Positions 1 to 10,174 of a stretch of DNA of 64,000 nucleotides are shown here, piece after piece. Source of the DNA: Thecaphora thlaspeos (Eukaryota > Basidiomycota > Ustilaginomycetes > Urocystidales > Glomosporiaceae); NCBI GenBank assembly GCA_900291925.1, contig UWYS01000003.1, positions 434,001 through 498,000 of the forward strand, written 5' to 3'. The notes beneath the pieces are model-generated. The model did not search any database. It was not told where the DNA came from and saw only the letters and a program-made list of their open reading frames with translations. Both the position numbers and the translations under genes were made by a program. Numbering within the stretch: the first letter of the stretch is position 1; each line of letters opens with the position of its first letter.

Positions 1-425
1 AGGAATGGGGGGATTTCTGGCGATGCACCTCCAAACTTGCCCGACTATCCCAAATTCACAGACATACCTTCATCAGGCTAATCCATCCCACGGATCGACC
101 CCTACCTCTGCCAGCAAAGCAAGCCCCTATCTCTGATCAGACCGCTCTGATGCACTTAGCCCTCCCCCGTGGCTCCCCTCCTTGTCCTCCTCATCTTTAT
201 GAGCCAGTTGATGTCACATTTAGCTTCTAGTACGTAAACAATCATATCAATTTTTGGAGACACCATCAATCCTCATTGTCGGCGTTGTACCTTTCGAAGA
301 GGACAGTCCTTGCGTTTGTGTCCAGGATTGCCGCAGCGGCTGCACAGGCGGGACTTGCAGTTGGCGTAGAGATGGCGAGTACCGAAGTCGTTGCTATAGG
401 ACTTGCACGAGGAGCAGTAATCGTA
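1..425. other. Intergenic, no gene seen
   Basis: No convincing coding frame was found on either strand. Short overlapping ORFs near 254-493 look like chance frames next to the 3' end of the minus-strand ORF at 426-1166. The stretch probably holds that gene's 3' untranslated region. Confidence 0.4.
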
Positions 426-1166
426 TCAATAGGCGTATTCGAGTTTGTAATCTTCGCCGCCAAATTTGATCCAGCCGGGTAGACTCTTGGCACGTTCCTC
501 GAGCTGGTGAGCCGTGTCTTCGCCGTCCTCTTTCTGTAGGTCGAAGATGAGAATCAGATCGCCCGCCCATGAGCGAAATTCTCGTCCGCTGACCCTCGAG
601 GTTAGGAAGAGATTGCTGGTCCAGGCGTCGATGAGACTGTATGGCACAATCTTGCTAATTGCGAGGGAGAGTGCATGGAGCGACGTCTCTAGGCTTGCGG
701 ACAAGTGGCTGAGCTTGATGGCGATGTACGTGTCGGGAGTGTTGTTTCCGTTTCCAATAAAGGCCAGGTGGCAGTCATCAAGCTTGAGCGGGGTGGCTGG
801 GTCAAAACAGACGGTGGCATTCTTATTCCATTGAATATCAGTGGTCACTTGCTTGCCTCGTTTGTTGAAGGTGACTGTACCGGGTTTGTAACAGTTCGCG
901 TAGGCGGTCTCAAGCTGCTCCACAATTGACTGGATGGCCATTATGGTGATCTCCGCATCATCGTGTCTGAACGTAGCGCCGTATCGAACGTATCCGGCTG
1001 GAATCTTGAATGCAAGGTTCCTTGACTCGGTGATGGGGGGGATTTTGTCGAAGGGGACCCTTGGTCGGATGGCTTCTGTCGGCATGTTTCGGTGACGGCG
1101 TGCACAGGGGATGTAATCGGGCACGATTTTCATCATTGGCGGCGGGGCACGAGGTGTGTTCGTCAT
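426..1166 (-). CDS. Hypothetical protein, 246 aa, no recognised family
   Basis: An uninterrupted frame from ATG at 1166 to TGA at 426. I recognise no domain. The protein opens with a Pro/Met-rich stretch and has ordinary globular composition afterwards, with alternating hydrophobic residues and many charged ones, and a C-terminal LPGW-type Trp segment. Codon third positions are less GC-rich than in the rest of the window (many AAT, ATT, GAT codons), unlike neighbours such as the dihydroorotase gene. That could mean a lineage-specific or acquired gene, or low expression. No signal peptide or membrane segment is visible. A single-exon reading is assumed. Confidence 0.6.
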   Translation of the reverse strand: MTNTPRAPPPMMKIVPDYIPCARRHRNMPTEAIRPRVPFDKIPPITESRNLAFKIPAGYVRYGATFRHDDAEITIMAIQSIVEQLETAYANCYKPGTVTFNKRGKQVTTDIQWNKNATVCFDPATPLKLDDCHLAFIGNGNNTPDTYIAIKLSHLSASLETSLHALSLAISKIVPYSLIDAWTSNLFLTSRVSGREFRSWAGDLILIFDLQKEDGEDTAHQLEERAKSLPGWIKFGGEDYKLEYAY

Positions 1167-2259
1167 TTCGGGCTAGCGTTCAGGGGCGGTCTGGCTGGCT
1201 TCGCGGGTGTTAAATGTGGTCTCCATGGTGTGGTCAGTCTCAGTGGCGGGCATCTTGGGGGGAAGGAGAGGGTAGATGTAGTTGAGCGAGTCAGGGCAGA
1301 TTGGCGGTTAATGGTCGCGGATTTTTATGTGGCTAGGCATGCTGTTCTGATAGCATCGAGGACTGTGAACTACAGGTCTGGTGAGCCGGCACTGACCAAT
1401 CGATCAGTTGGATCCATTGTGTCTTGGATAAGGGTATTGCCTTGCTGGCAAATAATGGGATGGTGGACGGGATGAGGGAGGGGTCCGTGGGTTTTGGGAT
1501 CGTTGGGTCAGATTCTGGTCTGGACGAGCATAATCCCCCGAGTTGACCAGTTTCTGCCAGTTTTAAGTCCCCTTCCAATCGAAATGGAGTTCTCGAGTCG
1601 ACTTTGGTCCTTTACCATCACCATTCGTCGTCAAGAACGGTCTTCGTCAAGTTCAGCAGTCGTAACGCGTCGCGTCAAAGAGAGTAGCACGTCATTCGTA
1701 TCGCAGAACCTCAGGATCATCAGCTCGCCGTTACTCCAACTCTTTGGCGTATCTGTGCCTTGTTCTACTGAGAGGGACAGCGGATGCTCCGGAATGGTAT
1801 CCGTGGCTTCCCGATCCGGTCACGGACGGGCTACCGGCGGCGGGGTTATCGTGTCTTAAGCGCAGCCCGTCTGCTCAGAGACGTCCGGACCGAGGAGTAG
1901 TCGTCATCAAGAGGAATTATTGGATGAGAGCAGGACCAGGAGCCTGTCTGCCGATCCAGGACTTTCGAGGAGTACTGGCCCAATTTTCCGCTCCGGCTTC
2001 GCCATGCTCCGCTCGCGATCATGGTAAGGCTATCGCTGTTGCTGTGGTGACTCTGTCGTTGTCGTGGTCATGTAGATGTAGTTTCCTCGTCCTTCGGAGA
2101 TACGGGTGCTGTGGCCGCCATCCCTTAGCGAGCGGCCCAGCTGTAGACGCCTGTCAAGCACACCAAGCTCCGGGCCAAGAACAACCATAATGGTCTGTCC
2201 ACATCACCATAACCGATATTGATCTATGTATTTACCGTTTATAGATGCAGATATCCGTT
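1167..2259. other. Intergenic, about 1.1 kb, no supported gene
   Basis: Only short frames are open here, on both strands, and none resembles a family or shows convincing splice chains. It separates the orphan ORF from the tRNA gene. A spliced gene of the kind found at 5829-8582 cannot be excluded, but I could not assemble one. Confidence 0.35.
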
Positions 2260-2378
2260 GGCTCTTTGGTCTAGAGGCATGATTTCTCTTTCGGGTTGAG
2301 GATGTTCGCATTTGACCCCCTCGCAAGCATGCGAGGGTCCATTAGAGGAGGTCGGGGGTTCGATTCCCCCAAGAGCCC
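2260..2378 (+). tRNA. tRNA-Pro (anticodon CGG) with a 47-nt intron
   Basis: The 7-bp acceptor stem pairs 2260-2266 (GGCTCTT) with 2371-2377 (AAGAGCC), discriminator C at 2378. The anticodon stem is TCTCT (2285-2289) with AGAGG (2344-2348), the anticodon CGG is at 2292-2294, and the T-arm is GGGGG-TTCGATT-CCCCC. The cloverleaf closes only if 2296-2342 is removed, which places the intron one base 3' of the anticodon as usual for nuclear tRNA genes. A-box (TGGTCTAGAGG) and B-box (GGTTCGATTCC) Pol III promoter elements are present, and a T6 run at about 2414 can serve as terminator. The intron carries a perfect 8-bp hairpin at 2318-2337. Confidence 0.93.
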
Positions 2379-3036
2379 TTCCTTTATGTTGGTAGACCCT
2401 TTAATTGGGCTCCTTTTTTCGTCGCCCTTTTACCCGAGTTCATCCTGAACTCTATTCGGAACTTTTCAATACACACTCTGTCTGCAGCATAACCAATCCA
2501 GTCAAGGTTCGTTCGCCAAGTGTGACTGTCGTCCTATATGTGAGCTCATTGTAGAAAGGCTCGCCAGCGCCTCGAGCCAAGGTGCAGAAGCTTGCCGAGT
2601 GCCTCAGTGTCGGTGAAGCTCCCAGCAAGCCACACAGGTGCTCCATTCAAGCGTCGTCGAAGCGGCTAAGTCTTTGTAGCCATTGACGAAAAACCCCGTA
2701 CGGCGGCCGCCTGGATGGGTAGATCGGCGGCAGAAACAGGGTCGCATAGCGATGTCGACGAGGACCTGACGAAGAGGCAAGGTGGCGAGAGGGAGAGCAA
2801 GCTTGTGCGGTATTGATGGAGCCGGCATGACGCGTTCCGGCGGTGGGTGGAGGTTTACGAGCGCACCGCTCCAGCTCACCGACAGTCGCCGGAAGCACAC
2901 AGGGTCAGGTGCAGGGCGCCGTCCTCATCGTTGGCCCTCGCCACCACCACCACCATCACCACTAATTCGCCCACCCACAATTTCCTCCACCGCTTAATCT
3001 TCGCAGAACCACAATCTCTGACCCCGCTGCACCACG
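2379..3036. other. Intergenic between tRNA-Pro and the FUN14 gene
   Basis: It contains the T-rich Pol III stop near 2414 and, toward 2940-3036, a CCA/CAC-rich stretch that is probably the 5' leader of the FUN14-family gene. No coding frame is supported. Confidence 0.4.
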
Positions 3037-4083
3037 ATGGCGACCTTTTCCATCTTCCGCCCCGTAATGCACTCGGGCCTCGTACGTCTCCCTCCGGCGG
3101 CGGCAGCAACGGCTTTCGCTCGTGTATGCTGACACCTTGTCCACTGTTCCGTTTGCCTACCTACTGCATCCATCGCCCATCGCAGAGCCCGATGGCATCC
3201 GCGTCTCGCCTCGGGCTCGGTATCAAGCCCGCCCAGCTGCGCACCTACTACGGCAAGCGCACGCTCCCCAAGGCCTTCCAGAAGCCGCAGCCCCAGGCCG
3301 TAGCCAAAGCCCGGGCGGCCCCCAGCTCCCAGTCCAACGTTGGTCTGATCGTCGGTGGCTCCATCGTCGCTGCTGTCGGTCTGTCGGCCTTCAGCGGAAA
3401 GACGCTGCACCTTGGTGAGTTGGATGGCAGCCCCCACCAGGGGTAATCTGCAACGTTGATGGGGATCAGACGCCGAACACGACGGCTAACCGCCTGGGTT
3501 CCTTCCCGCGGATTGAACAGACTCGTCAAGATCATATGCTCAGTCTGCACCCGGCATCGGCAATGCCAATGGGCCCCTCCTTCGGGAGGAGCCCCAGAGC
3601 AGCGTCAACGTCTACCAGCTCTCCTTTGGCACCGTCTGGTGAGAAGCTGCCTTGGTCCTCTACCCCCCTCTCTTTTCCGTCCTATCCGCTCTTCTCTGAC
3701 CGCGGCTATCCCACTTCTCTCTCTCTCTCTCTCTCTCTTTCACACACACACACACATATTTGTCCACGTTCAGCGGTCTCTGCGCCGGCGTGTTCATCAA
3801 GAAGGGCGCCAAGTTTATCGCCTTCCTCCTGGGCGGCATGTACATCCTGCTGCAGTACCTCAACACCCAGCGACTCGTCACGGTCAACTGGTCGGCCATC
3901 AACCAAGGCTACGACAAGCTCGTCAACAGCGCTGCCGGACCTGGCGGTAATGCCTCTGCTAGCGGCTTCAGAGGCAGCACGGCGCAGAGGATCTGGAACA
4001 GGAGCACGCATTTCCTCATGGCCGACTTCCAACCCAGGACGACATTCATGGCCGGCCTGCTGCTCGGACTCAGGCTGGGCTAA
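3037..4083 (+). CDS. FUN14-domain mitochondrial membrane protein, 232 aa, 4 exons
   Basis: Exons: 3037-3081, 3186-3414, 3521-3638, 3774-4083; phases agree and the joined frame is 699 nt. The C-terminal half carries the FUN14 signature: QLSFGTVCGLCAGVFIKKG, a hydrophobic segment ending in LLQYLN, and a second hydrophobic stretch at the C-terminus (FMAGLLLGLRLG). The N-terminal 60 residues are basic and Ala/Pro-rich with a SKA-type motif set and one further hydrophobic stretch (VGLIVGGSIVAAVGLSAF), which fits a mitochondrial targeting/anchor region. FUN14 proteins sit in the outer mitochondrial membrane; the mammalian member FUNDC1 recruits LC3 in mitophagy, but that role is not shown for this fungal protein. 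Intron 3 contains CT and CA microsatellites directly before the acceptor. Confidence 0.85.
3716..3756. repeat. (CT)n followed by (CA)n microsatellite
   Basis: About eleven CT units run into about seven CA units inside intron 3 of the FUN14-family gene, acting as part of its polypyrimidine tract before the CAG acceptor at 3773. Likely length-polymorphic between strains. Confidence 0.9.
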
Positions 4084-4444
4084 GCAGTGTGTGTAGATTC
4101 ATGGGCGAGGGGTCCCGTTGATAGTACGTGCAATACCATTCTTGATGCGAAGAGCTTGATTGTAGCCTGGGGAGGTTGGGATCGACTGTGCCGTTTTGCG
4201 AGCGTGTCGTGTGCGTACGTGTGCGCTGTCGTAGGGATGACCGCGCCTTTTTGGACGCTGATGCTCGCGCTGGTCGAGTCCGCCGGCCGGCGGATGTATC
4301 GGTGCTTCGCTGCAGCTGCAGGCGCAGTGTGGTTCAAGTGAGCTTGCCCTTCTCGACCCTTGCCTCCTCGACTCTTGCCCGACGACCACTCTGAACTCTA
4401 CCACCACCTCACCTCATACCCTCGCACCCGCCACTTCTTCCAAC
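4084..4444. other. Intergenic, promoter/leader of the dihydroorotase gene
   Basis: No gene seen. The last 60 bases before 4445 are CA/CT-rich (CACCACCTCACC style), typical of a fungal 5' leader. Confidence 0.45.
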
Positions 4445-5723
4445 ATGACGCAAGCGCCTTCGGAACTGACGATCCCATCGCCTGCCGACTTCCACGTGCA
4501 CCTGCGACAGGGCGCCATGTCGTCTCTCGTGACGCCGCACGTCTCCGAGGGCGGCATCACGTTAGCCTACGTGATGCCCAACCTCGTACCCCCCATTACA
4601 TCCACCTCTTCTGCCCAGTCCTACATCTCGGGCCTACAAAAGCTTTCACCCTCCACCACTTTCCTCGCCACCCTCTACCTCTCCCCGACGCTGACGCCGG
4701 AAGAGATCCGCACCGCCGCCGCTACGGGCATCGTGCGAGGCGTCAAGTCCTACCCTCGCGGCGTCACGACCAACTCGGACGGCGGCATTGAGGACTACGA
4801 GACTTACTACTCCATCTTCGAGGAGATGGAGAGGTGCAATATGGTCCTCAACTTGCACGGAGAGCTGCCGAGCGACATCGATAGGGGAATCTGCGTCATG
4901 AACGCCGAGGAAGGGTTCCTCAATCATTTGCACAAGATTCACAAGCGCTTCCCCAACCTCCGCATCGTCCTCGAGCATGCCACAACTGCCAAGGCCGTGG
5001 AGGCGGTCAAGCAGTGTGGCGACACGGTGGGTTGCACCATCACGCCGCATCATCTCCAGCTCGTCGTCGATGACTGGGCGGGCAAGCCGCTCAACTTCTG
5101 CAAGCCCGTCGCAAAGCTCCCGAGCGACAGGCAGGCGCTGAGGGATGTGATTCGCTCCGGTGAGTACACCCTGCTTGAGTCGATGACGATGGCGACGGCA
5201 TCAAAGCGCTGATCTGACCTTTTCCAACCGTCATCTGACTCGCATCTGCACGGCACTACCAGGACACCCTCGATTCTTCCTTGGCTCCGACTCGGCGCCC
5301 CATCCGCTGGCCAACAAGTATCCCTCGGCCGTCACCCACGGTGCGCCCGCCGCGAGACAGACGTCCACCGGCGACGACCTCGAGCCGACCGGCGTCATCG
5401 CGTGCGGCTGCGCAGCCGGCGTCTACACTTCGCCCATCCTCGTGCCCCTCTGCGCAACACTGCTCGAGAGCTTCGGCGCCCTCGACCGGCTGGCCAACTA
5501 TGTCAGCCTCAACGGTCGCAGGTTCTATGGCTACGACGCGCCAGAACAACTCGAACAGGGCACCATCAAGCTGCGCAGGACGCAGGCGGGAAGCTCGGCC
5601 GGCGTCGTGCCGCCCGTCTACGTCCACCCGGACTCCGTAGCGCTCTCGGAAGGCGAGGCGTCCAAGATCCAGATCGTACCGTTCTGGGCCGGCAAGAAGC
5701 TTGCCTGGGAGATTGTCAACTAG
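4445..5723 (+). CDS. URA4: Dihydroorotase (URA4/PyrC type), 391 aa, 2 exons
   Basis: Catalyses the reversible cyclisation of carbamoyl-aspartate to dihydroorotate in de novo pyrimidine synthesis, in the cytosol. Exons 4445-5159 and 5263-5723, joined in phase 1 (G/GA). The zinc ligands are visible: DFHVHLRQG near residue 17 (HxH), the carboxylated lysine in GVKSYPRG near residue 98, His in NLHGE near 139, EHATT near 178 and the catalytic Asp in FFLGSDSAPH right after the splice junction. Length matches the roughly 350-390 aa of the type II homodimeric enzyme of fungi and enterobacteria rather than the CAD-fused form. The first ATG lies eight residues before the conserved core. The gene is convergent with the HEI10-like gene, whose stop is at 5829. 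Confidence 0.96.
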
Positions 5724-5828
5724 GAGCAGGGCTCGGATCGCGGCCAATAGTACACCAAAGGGTCGTCATGACGAAGGCCAGGCCTGTACTGCCGTGCGCC
5801 CCTCGATCGCAAGGGCTGACAGCTCCCT

Positions 5829-8582
5829 TCAAAGCCCAGTTGTATAGCGGAATCCTTCGCTGCCTGCTTTCGTGACGGCCGATCCAATGCCAAAAATGTC
5901 GGAGGCACCAGGGCTGCGTCAGAGATGACCTCCTCACGCCAGCTCGCGCTCTGGCCGTGACTCACCGGGCAGCGTCGAGAGGAACCCTTGCCTCGGTCTC
6001 GCCGGCTTACGCTCTGTATCTCGCAACGGGCCCTCCCTCGCCTGGTCAGGTGTGAGCTTAGGACGATGTCGATGATGATGGTGATCATGATGGTGCTGGT
6101 TACGGCCTCCGCCGCTGCGCGAGTGACCCTGGCCTTGAGACACGCCCTGGTTTTGATGACTGGCAGGCCCGGCGACCTGTTGGCGACGATCGCGATTGTC
6201 GACGCCTTGTCAGAGACTCAGGCAATGAAGCCACGCGAGCTCTGCAAAGTTGAGCGCATTACTCACCCAGCCGACGGCGACGCTCCCGCCGAGGGTATCC
6301 TTTCCCGCAGTCACGGCGGCGGTCACGTCCCTGCCCAAGCCCGCCTTCAAGGCTGGTCCGTAGACAGCCTCCTTCCGAGCGCTGGGGAGACCTGCGCCCC
6401 TTCCCGCGTTTTGCCAGAATGGTTCCGGCTTGCGACCTCGTTTCTCTCTCAGATCGCCCTAACATGAAGGATCCGGTTCGACCTCTGTGGTGAGCGAGGC
6501 TGTGCACAGGCAAGATTCTCCTAGCATTTTGCTCAGACAGGCGCTGTACCACCTACCTGTGGAGAGAACATCTGTTCGGGTGCCGAGCCTACCGACGCGG
6601 TGCGGAATCGTGTGACATCGCGTTCCTCCGGCGCAGAGCCGGTGCTGGTGACGGTGCCGAGCAAGCGATCGTGCTGCGTCTAGTCTCAGGGATTCGGTAT
6701 TGAGCACCAAGTGAGACCCGTGCTGAGGCTGGTGGAAGAGGAAGAGAGGGAGCTCGGAGTGACCTGCTCTAATCCGCGCCGGGGACTCACCTTGAGCTTA
6801 AGGTAATCCCTCTGCGAGCTTCTGACGGTTTCCTCAAGCTGCTGCGTCTTGACTCGCTCGAACCGCAACTCTGTCCGGAAGTCCCGAAAGTTCCACTTGC
6901 ATCGGGTCAGCAGAGCTTGAAAACAGCGGCCGTAGGCTAATAATGGCTTTCGAGCGGGCTCACCGTCCTCCAGGCCTGTAGACACCCGGCCGGTGGGGGG
7001 GTGGGGTGGGGGTGGGGGGCAACCCGAAGGCAGAAAAGCGCGACCAGATCAACAGGGTAAGTGTGACTCGGCAGCCCTGACGTTGAGCGAGTGAGGTTTT
7101 CCGTGTAACGCTCACGTCTGACTCTCTCTTGCGCTCGTTCGACCTCGGTGTTCGCTGTAGTGCTTGAAGGACGGCACAACAGTTCGAGTCGTCACCTGTC
7201 TCTTTAGCTCGACGCGTCCGGCGAGAGACATTGTAGCCATTAGTGGATCCATGGCGGGGGCAAGGCCCAGCTCTTTGACTTGCCTTCCAGCACGAGACTA
7301 CAGCCGTACGGACAGTTCCGCAGTAAGATCTCAGCCTAAAAAGCAAGCATCACCCGTTCCTAGTGGCGCGGGGGGCCGTGACATGTACGAACCTCTGCAT
7401 GCGCTTCTCCAGCACGGCGTTCCTCTCCTGGGCGTTTTTGAGTATCATCGCCTGGAACGCTGCCTGGTGTGTTCGAAGCAGCCACCGGACAAAGTTGCAT
7501 AGTCGCAGGCGCAGAGGGTGAGAGTGTATCTCTGTGCGTGAGGCATGCATGCTGCTGTCGTCCAGTCCTTCGGGCTTCGAGCTTGCATACCTCTTGAGAG
7601 CACTGGGCGGCGGCAACGGAAAAGCATCGTTCACGGCGCGATTGAAGCTTCAACAACGAAGCACATGGCCGGAACATGATTTGCTCGAGCTGAGCTCGGC
7701 AATGCAGAGCTGTCCCTCTACACACCTGATACTGCCAGAACTGAAGGCTGCGTGCCGCAATCTCCACGACGATGGAAGGTGCAAGTCCGGCCAGGACAGA
7801 CTGTCGTTGGTTCGGCGCCATCCGGTTGCAACCGTCGACGAGCATGAGTTAGGTGTACTCTGCGAGTCAGCGGCTGCAGCGTCTCGACGATGTTCTCGTA
7901 ATCGGTGCGAGCTATTCACGGAGCGGTAGTCTGCAGACGGATTGAGCGAGCTGACGACCACATCGTCTGGGCGGTCCAGTACGGCGTCGCACGCCGGACA
8001 CGTCCGATCGTTGGTGAAGAGCTCATTGGCGCAAGAGACTGGATGCAAGCCGAGCAAACGAAAGGGCGTTCGGAGATTATAGCGTCGGCTTGACCGTTGT
8101 TCGGTGATCTTGTCATGCTGAGATAGAAAATAGGCATGGCGATGCGATGTGGTCGAGTCCTATACGTACTGCAGAAAATGTCTGGACACCCCAAAGCGTA
8201 AAAAATATGGAGCTTTCAGTAACGAACAGCATGACGCCATATCACCGCTCATAAGTTCCCTCCCGGGTCTCTGGGTGCCACTCACGTAAACAGGTCGTTA
8301 CCACCGCTTTCCCTGAAGGATAGCAAAGGGACGTCGGCAATTGTGGACCCTTGAGGTTTTGGACGATCGTCTCCGATGTGTGGGTCACCGCGTACTAACC
8401 TTCGAGGTGCAACGCTTTCCTGCACTTGAGCCCTGTACGTGACGAACACAGGTATCATTGCTGACGTCTTGAGCATCGTCGGCTCGGCTTCGAGGTGGGG
8501 AAGGCTGGGTCGGAACTATGTAGTCTCCGCATTACCGACGCAGCCGTTTCGACTTACAGTTGCAATGGAGTGCCTCCTCCAT
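5829..8582 (-). CDS. HEI10: HEI10/CCNB1IP1-like meiotic RING protein, 16 exons, about 340 aa
   Basis: Family role: putative E3 SUMO/ubiquitin ligase that marks and stabilises crossover-designated recombination intermediates on meiotic chromosomes. Exons (high to low coordinate): 8558-8582, 8400-8432, 8286-8312, 8170-8181, 7920-8038, 7726-7800, 7591-7602, 7389-7463, 7314-7335, 7116-7154, 6964-6975, 6791-6870, 6593-6684, 6267-6391, 5966-6205, 5829-5863. All phases agree. The spliced RING reads C-N-W-L-K-C, then TTCLHIFCISCANELF and TCPACD, the same Cx4C and CxHxxC layout as human CCNB1IP1. It is followed by NPSADYRSSVLAGL and SLQFWQYQ, which align with the family-specific region after the RING, and then a coiled coil (QERNAVLEKRMQRF, LRFERVKTQQLEE). 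The C-terminal tail is basic and His-rich. Exons 1-12 are well supported by conservation; exons 13-16 rest on splice consensus and phase only. No long ORF marks the locus. Confidence 0.85.
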
Positions 8583-8956
8583 TTCTTCCGCGCGTTTTTG
8601 GTCGGACGTGTCACAAGTCGGGAACACGACGGAGTGTGGCAAATAAGACGGACCGGCGACCTTGCGCAGCTGGGAGTGCAGCTCAGCAGTGATGAAAGTT
8701 AGACGGTATGGGTCTTGATGGTGGTGGTAGCGGGTGGAAGCAAATCGGCGGCCGCAAGCAGCCCTTAAAGGCGCTCCTTTATTTCGGTGAAGGCTGGACC
8801 GCACCGGGCCAGCACTGCATCAGACAAAAGGAGCAGATAGGCTCTGAATGAGAGCCCTACAAAGCCATTGTAGTAGAGTGGTTGTCAGGCTCGCCCTCTT
8901 CCAGCACACTAAGAACCAAAGCGGTGGGACAGGCTGTTGCGCGAGACAGACACACA

Positions 8957-10142
8957 CTAAGATTCGGCGAGCTTTTGGGACATTAATCCGGGGCGCCAGG
9001 TAAGAGAGGCATTGTACGGGGCCACACTTAGTCCAAAGCTGTCTAGAGGAAGCAGGGGCGTCTTCTACAAACAGCGAAGCAAGCGAAAGGCTCTAGGTCT
9101 AGGGATTGCCCAAACACATATTTCTTCCAAGAGCAAGGAAGCTGAGCCAGTCTTGGGGTGGGCGAGACGTCACCGGTGCAACCCTTCGGAAGGCGATCCG
9201 ATCCTTCCTTTCGGGGCATCCGAAGCCAGAGATGTGGAGAGCAAACCTTTCTTAGCCGACTGGTGCGAGGAGCGCTTCTCATTGTTCAGCTGGGACAGAT
9301 TGCCCAGAGTCATATGCCGGTGGTCTGGCCGGTCCAAGCTAAGGAAGCTAGAAAGGAGCGGCCTGTTGACCGGCAGACCTCTCCGTGCGTAGTCAGCAAC
9401 AAGCTCCTTTCGGGTGAATCCGAAGGCGTGTAGTGGTTCTCACCTCATCATGCTTGGCTCCTCGGTGCGCGCCCATCGGTTGCAGCGAGGCTAGTGGCGC
9501 CGGAGCCTTCCCCTTTCGATGTTCTCCTAGCTGATTGAAAGGCAAGTGATGGAAGGGTCAGCTACGGCTACGCCTGCCAATGTGGGAGAGGCTGCATTGT
9601 TGAGCGTCGCCAACAAAGGACCTGCCTTGCGCCGTCTTCTCGCCCCTTCACCCGGCTCGTTTGGCTGCCGACCGTGTCCCGCGCCTCAGAGGGCTTATCA
9701 GGCAGGATTGTACCATAGGTAGCCTGCCTGTAGAGCAAGCTGCTCATTGGCACTACGATGACTAATCTCACCGAGCGGACCGGGGACATCAGAGAAAGGC
9801 ACCAGAACGGTCCATTCTTTCGAACGTGCCCCCTAGACCACCACCACAGCGGACGAGCGACTCACCACTGACACAGCGGGCTTGCGGTCCGGAGTAGCCG
9901 CTTCGAGCCCACGGAGCTTGACAAACACAGGGTGCCCTACTCCCGAGCCTGCCTTCGTAGGGTCTTGATTCTCGGCGTCCACCTATTTCGTTCCGAAGAC
10001 GCTAGTAAGAGACTGGCCTTGTGCCAGGCTCGGCCGCCGATCAAGAGCCTGTATAAATGCCTCACCCTTCTTCCCTCAACTTAGCTCCAGCACTCCCGCC
10101 ATTACCTTCAGAGCCCACAGAACTCAACTGCTGCCGTGTCAT
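8957..10142 (-). CDS. Probable intron-dense gene, unidentified product
   Basis: Not recognised. Five putative exons chain in phase to a stop: 9866-9982, 9652-9723, 9444-9530, 9247-9289, 8957-9042. Each is bounded by GT donors (GTGAGT, GTGAAG, GTGAGA, GTTTGC) and AG acceptors, the first acceptor following a CTTACTAG-like branch site. They give 134 residues, including GHPVFVKLRGLEAATPDRK and ATYGTILPDKPSEARDT. The first exon is uncertain: an ATG at 10142 opens a frame that can leave at GTGGGC (10118) in the right phase. If so, its start lies only about 30-150 bp from the forkhead gene, sharing a divergent promoter. The composition is protein-like, but because short exons can be assembled by chance, existence of the gene is only moderately supported. 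Same strand and same architecture as the HEI10-like gene directly downstream. Confidence 0.42.
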
Positions 10143-10174
10143 TTCTACTCCAAACGCACAAACTCGCCTAAGCA

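Noticed and set aside
6200..6470. Alternative frame in the HEI10 3' exons (ALKAGLGRDVTAAVTAGKD)
   Set aside because: Protein-like, but it cannot be joined in phase to the downstream His-rich exon and stop as well as the chosen frame; kept in mind because exons 13-16 are uncertain.
9012..9392. 126-aa plus-strand ORF in the desert
   Set aside because: No conserved feature and it overlaps the better-supported minus-strand exon chain.
10045..10056. TATA-like GTATAAATG before the forkhead gene
   Set aside because: It lies within the proposed first intron of the minus-strand gene and is over 100 bp from the forkhead start; a single AT-rich match is weak evidence.
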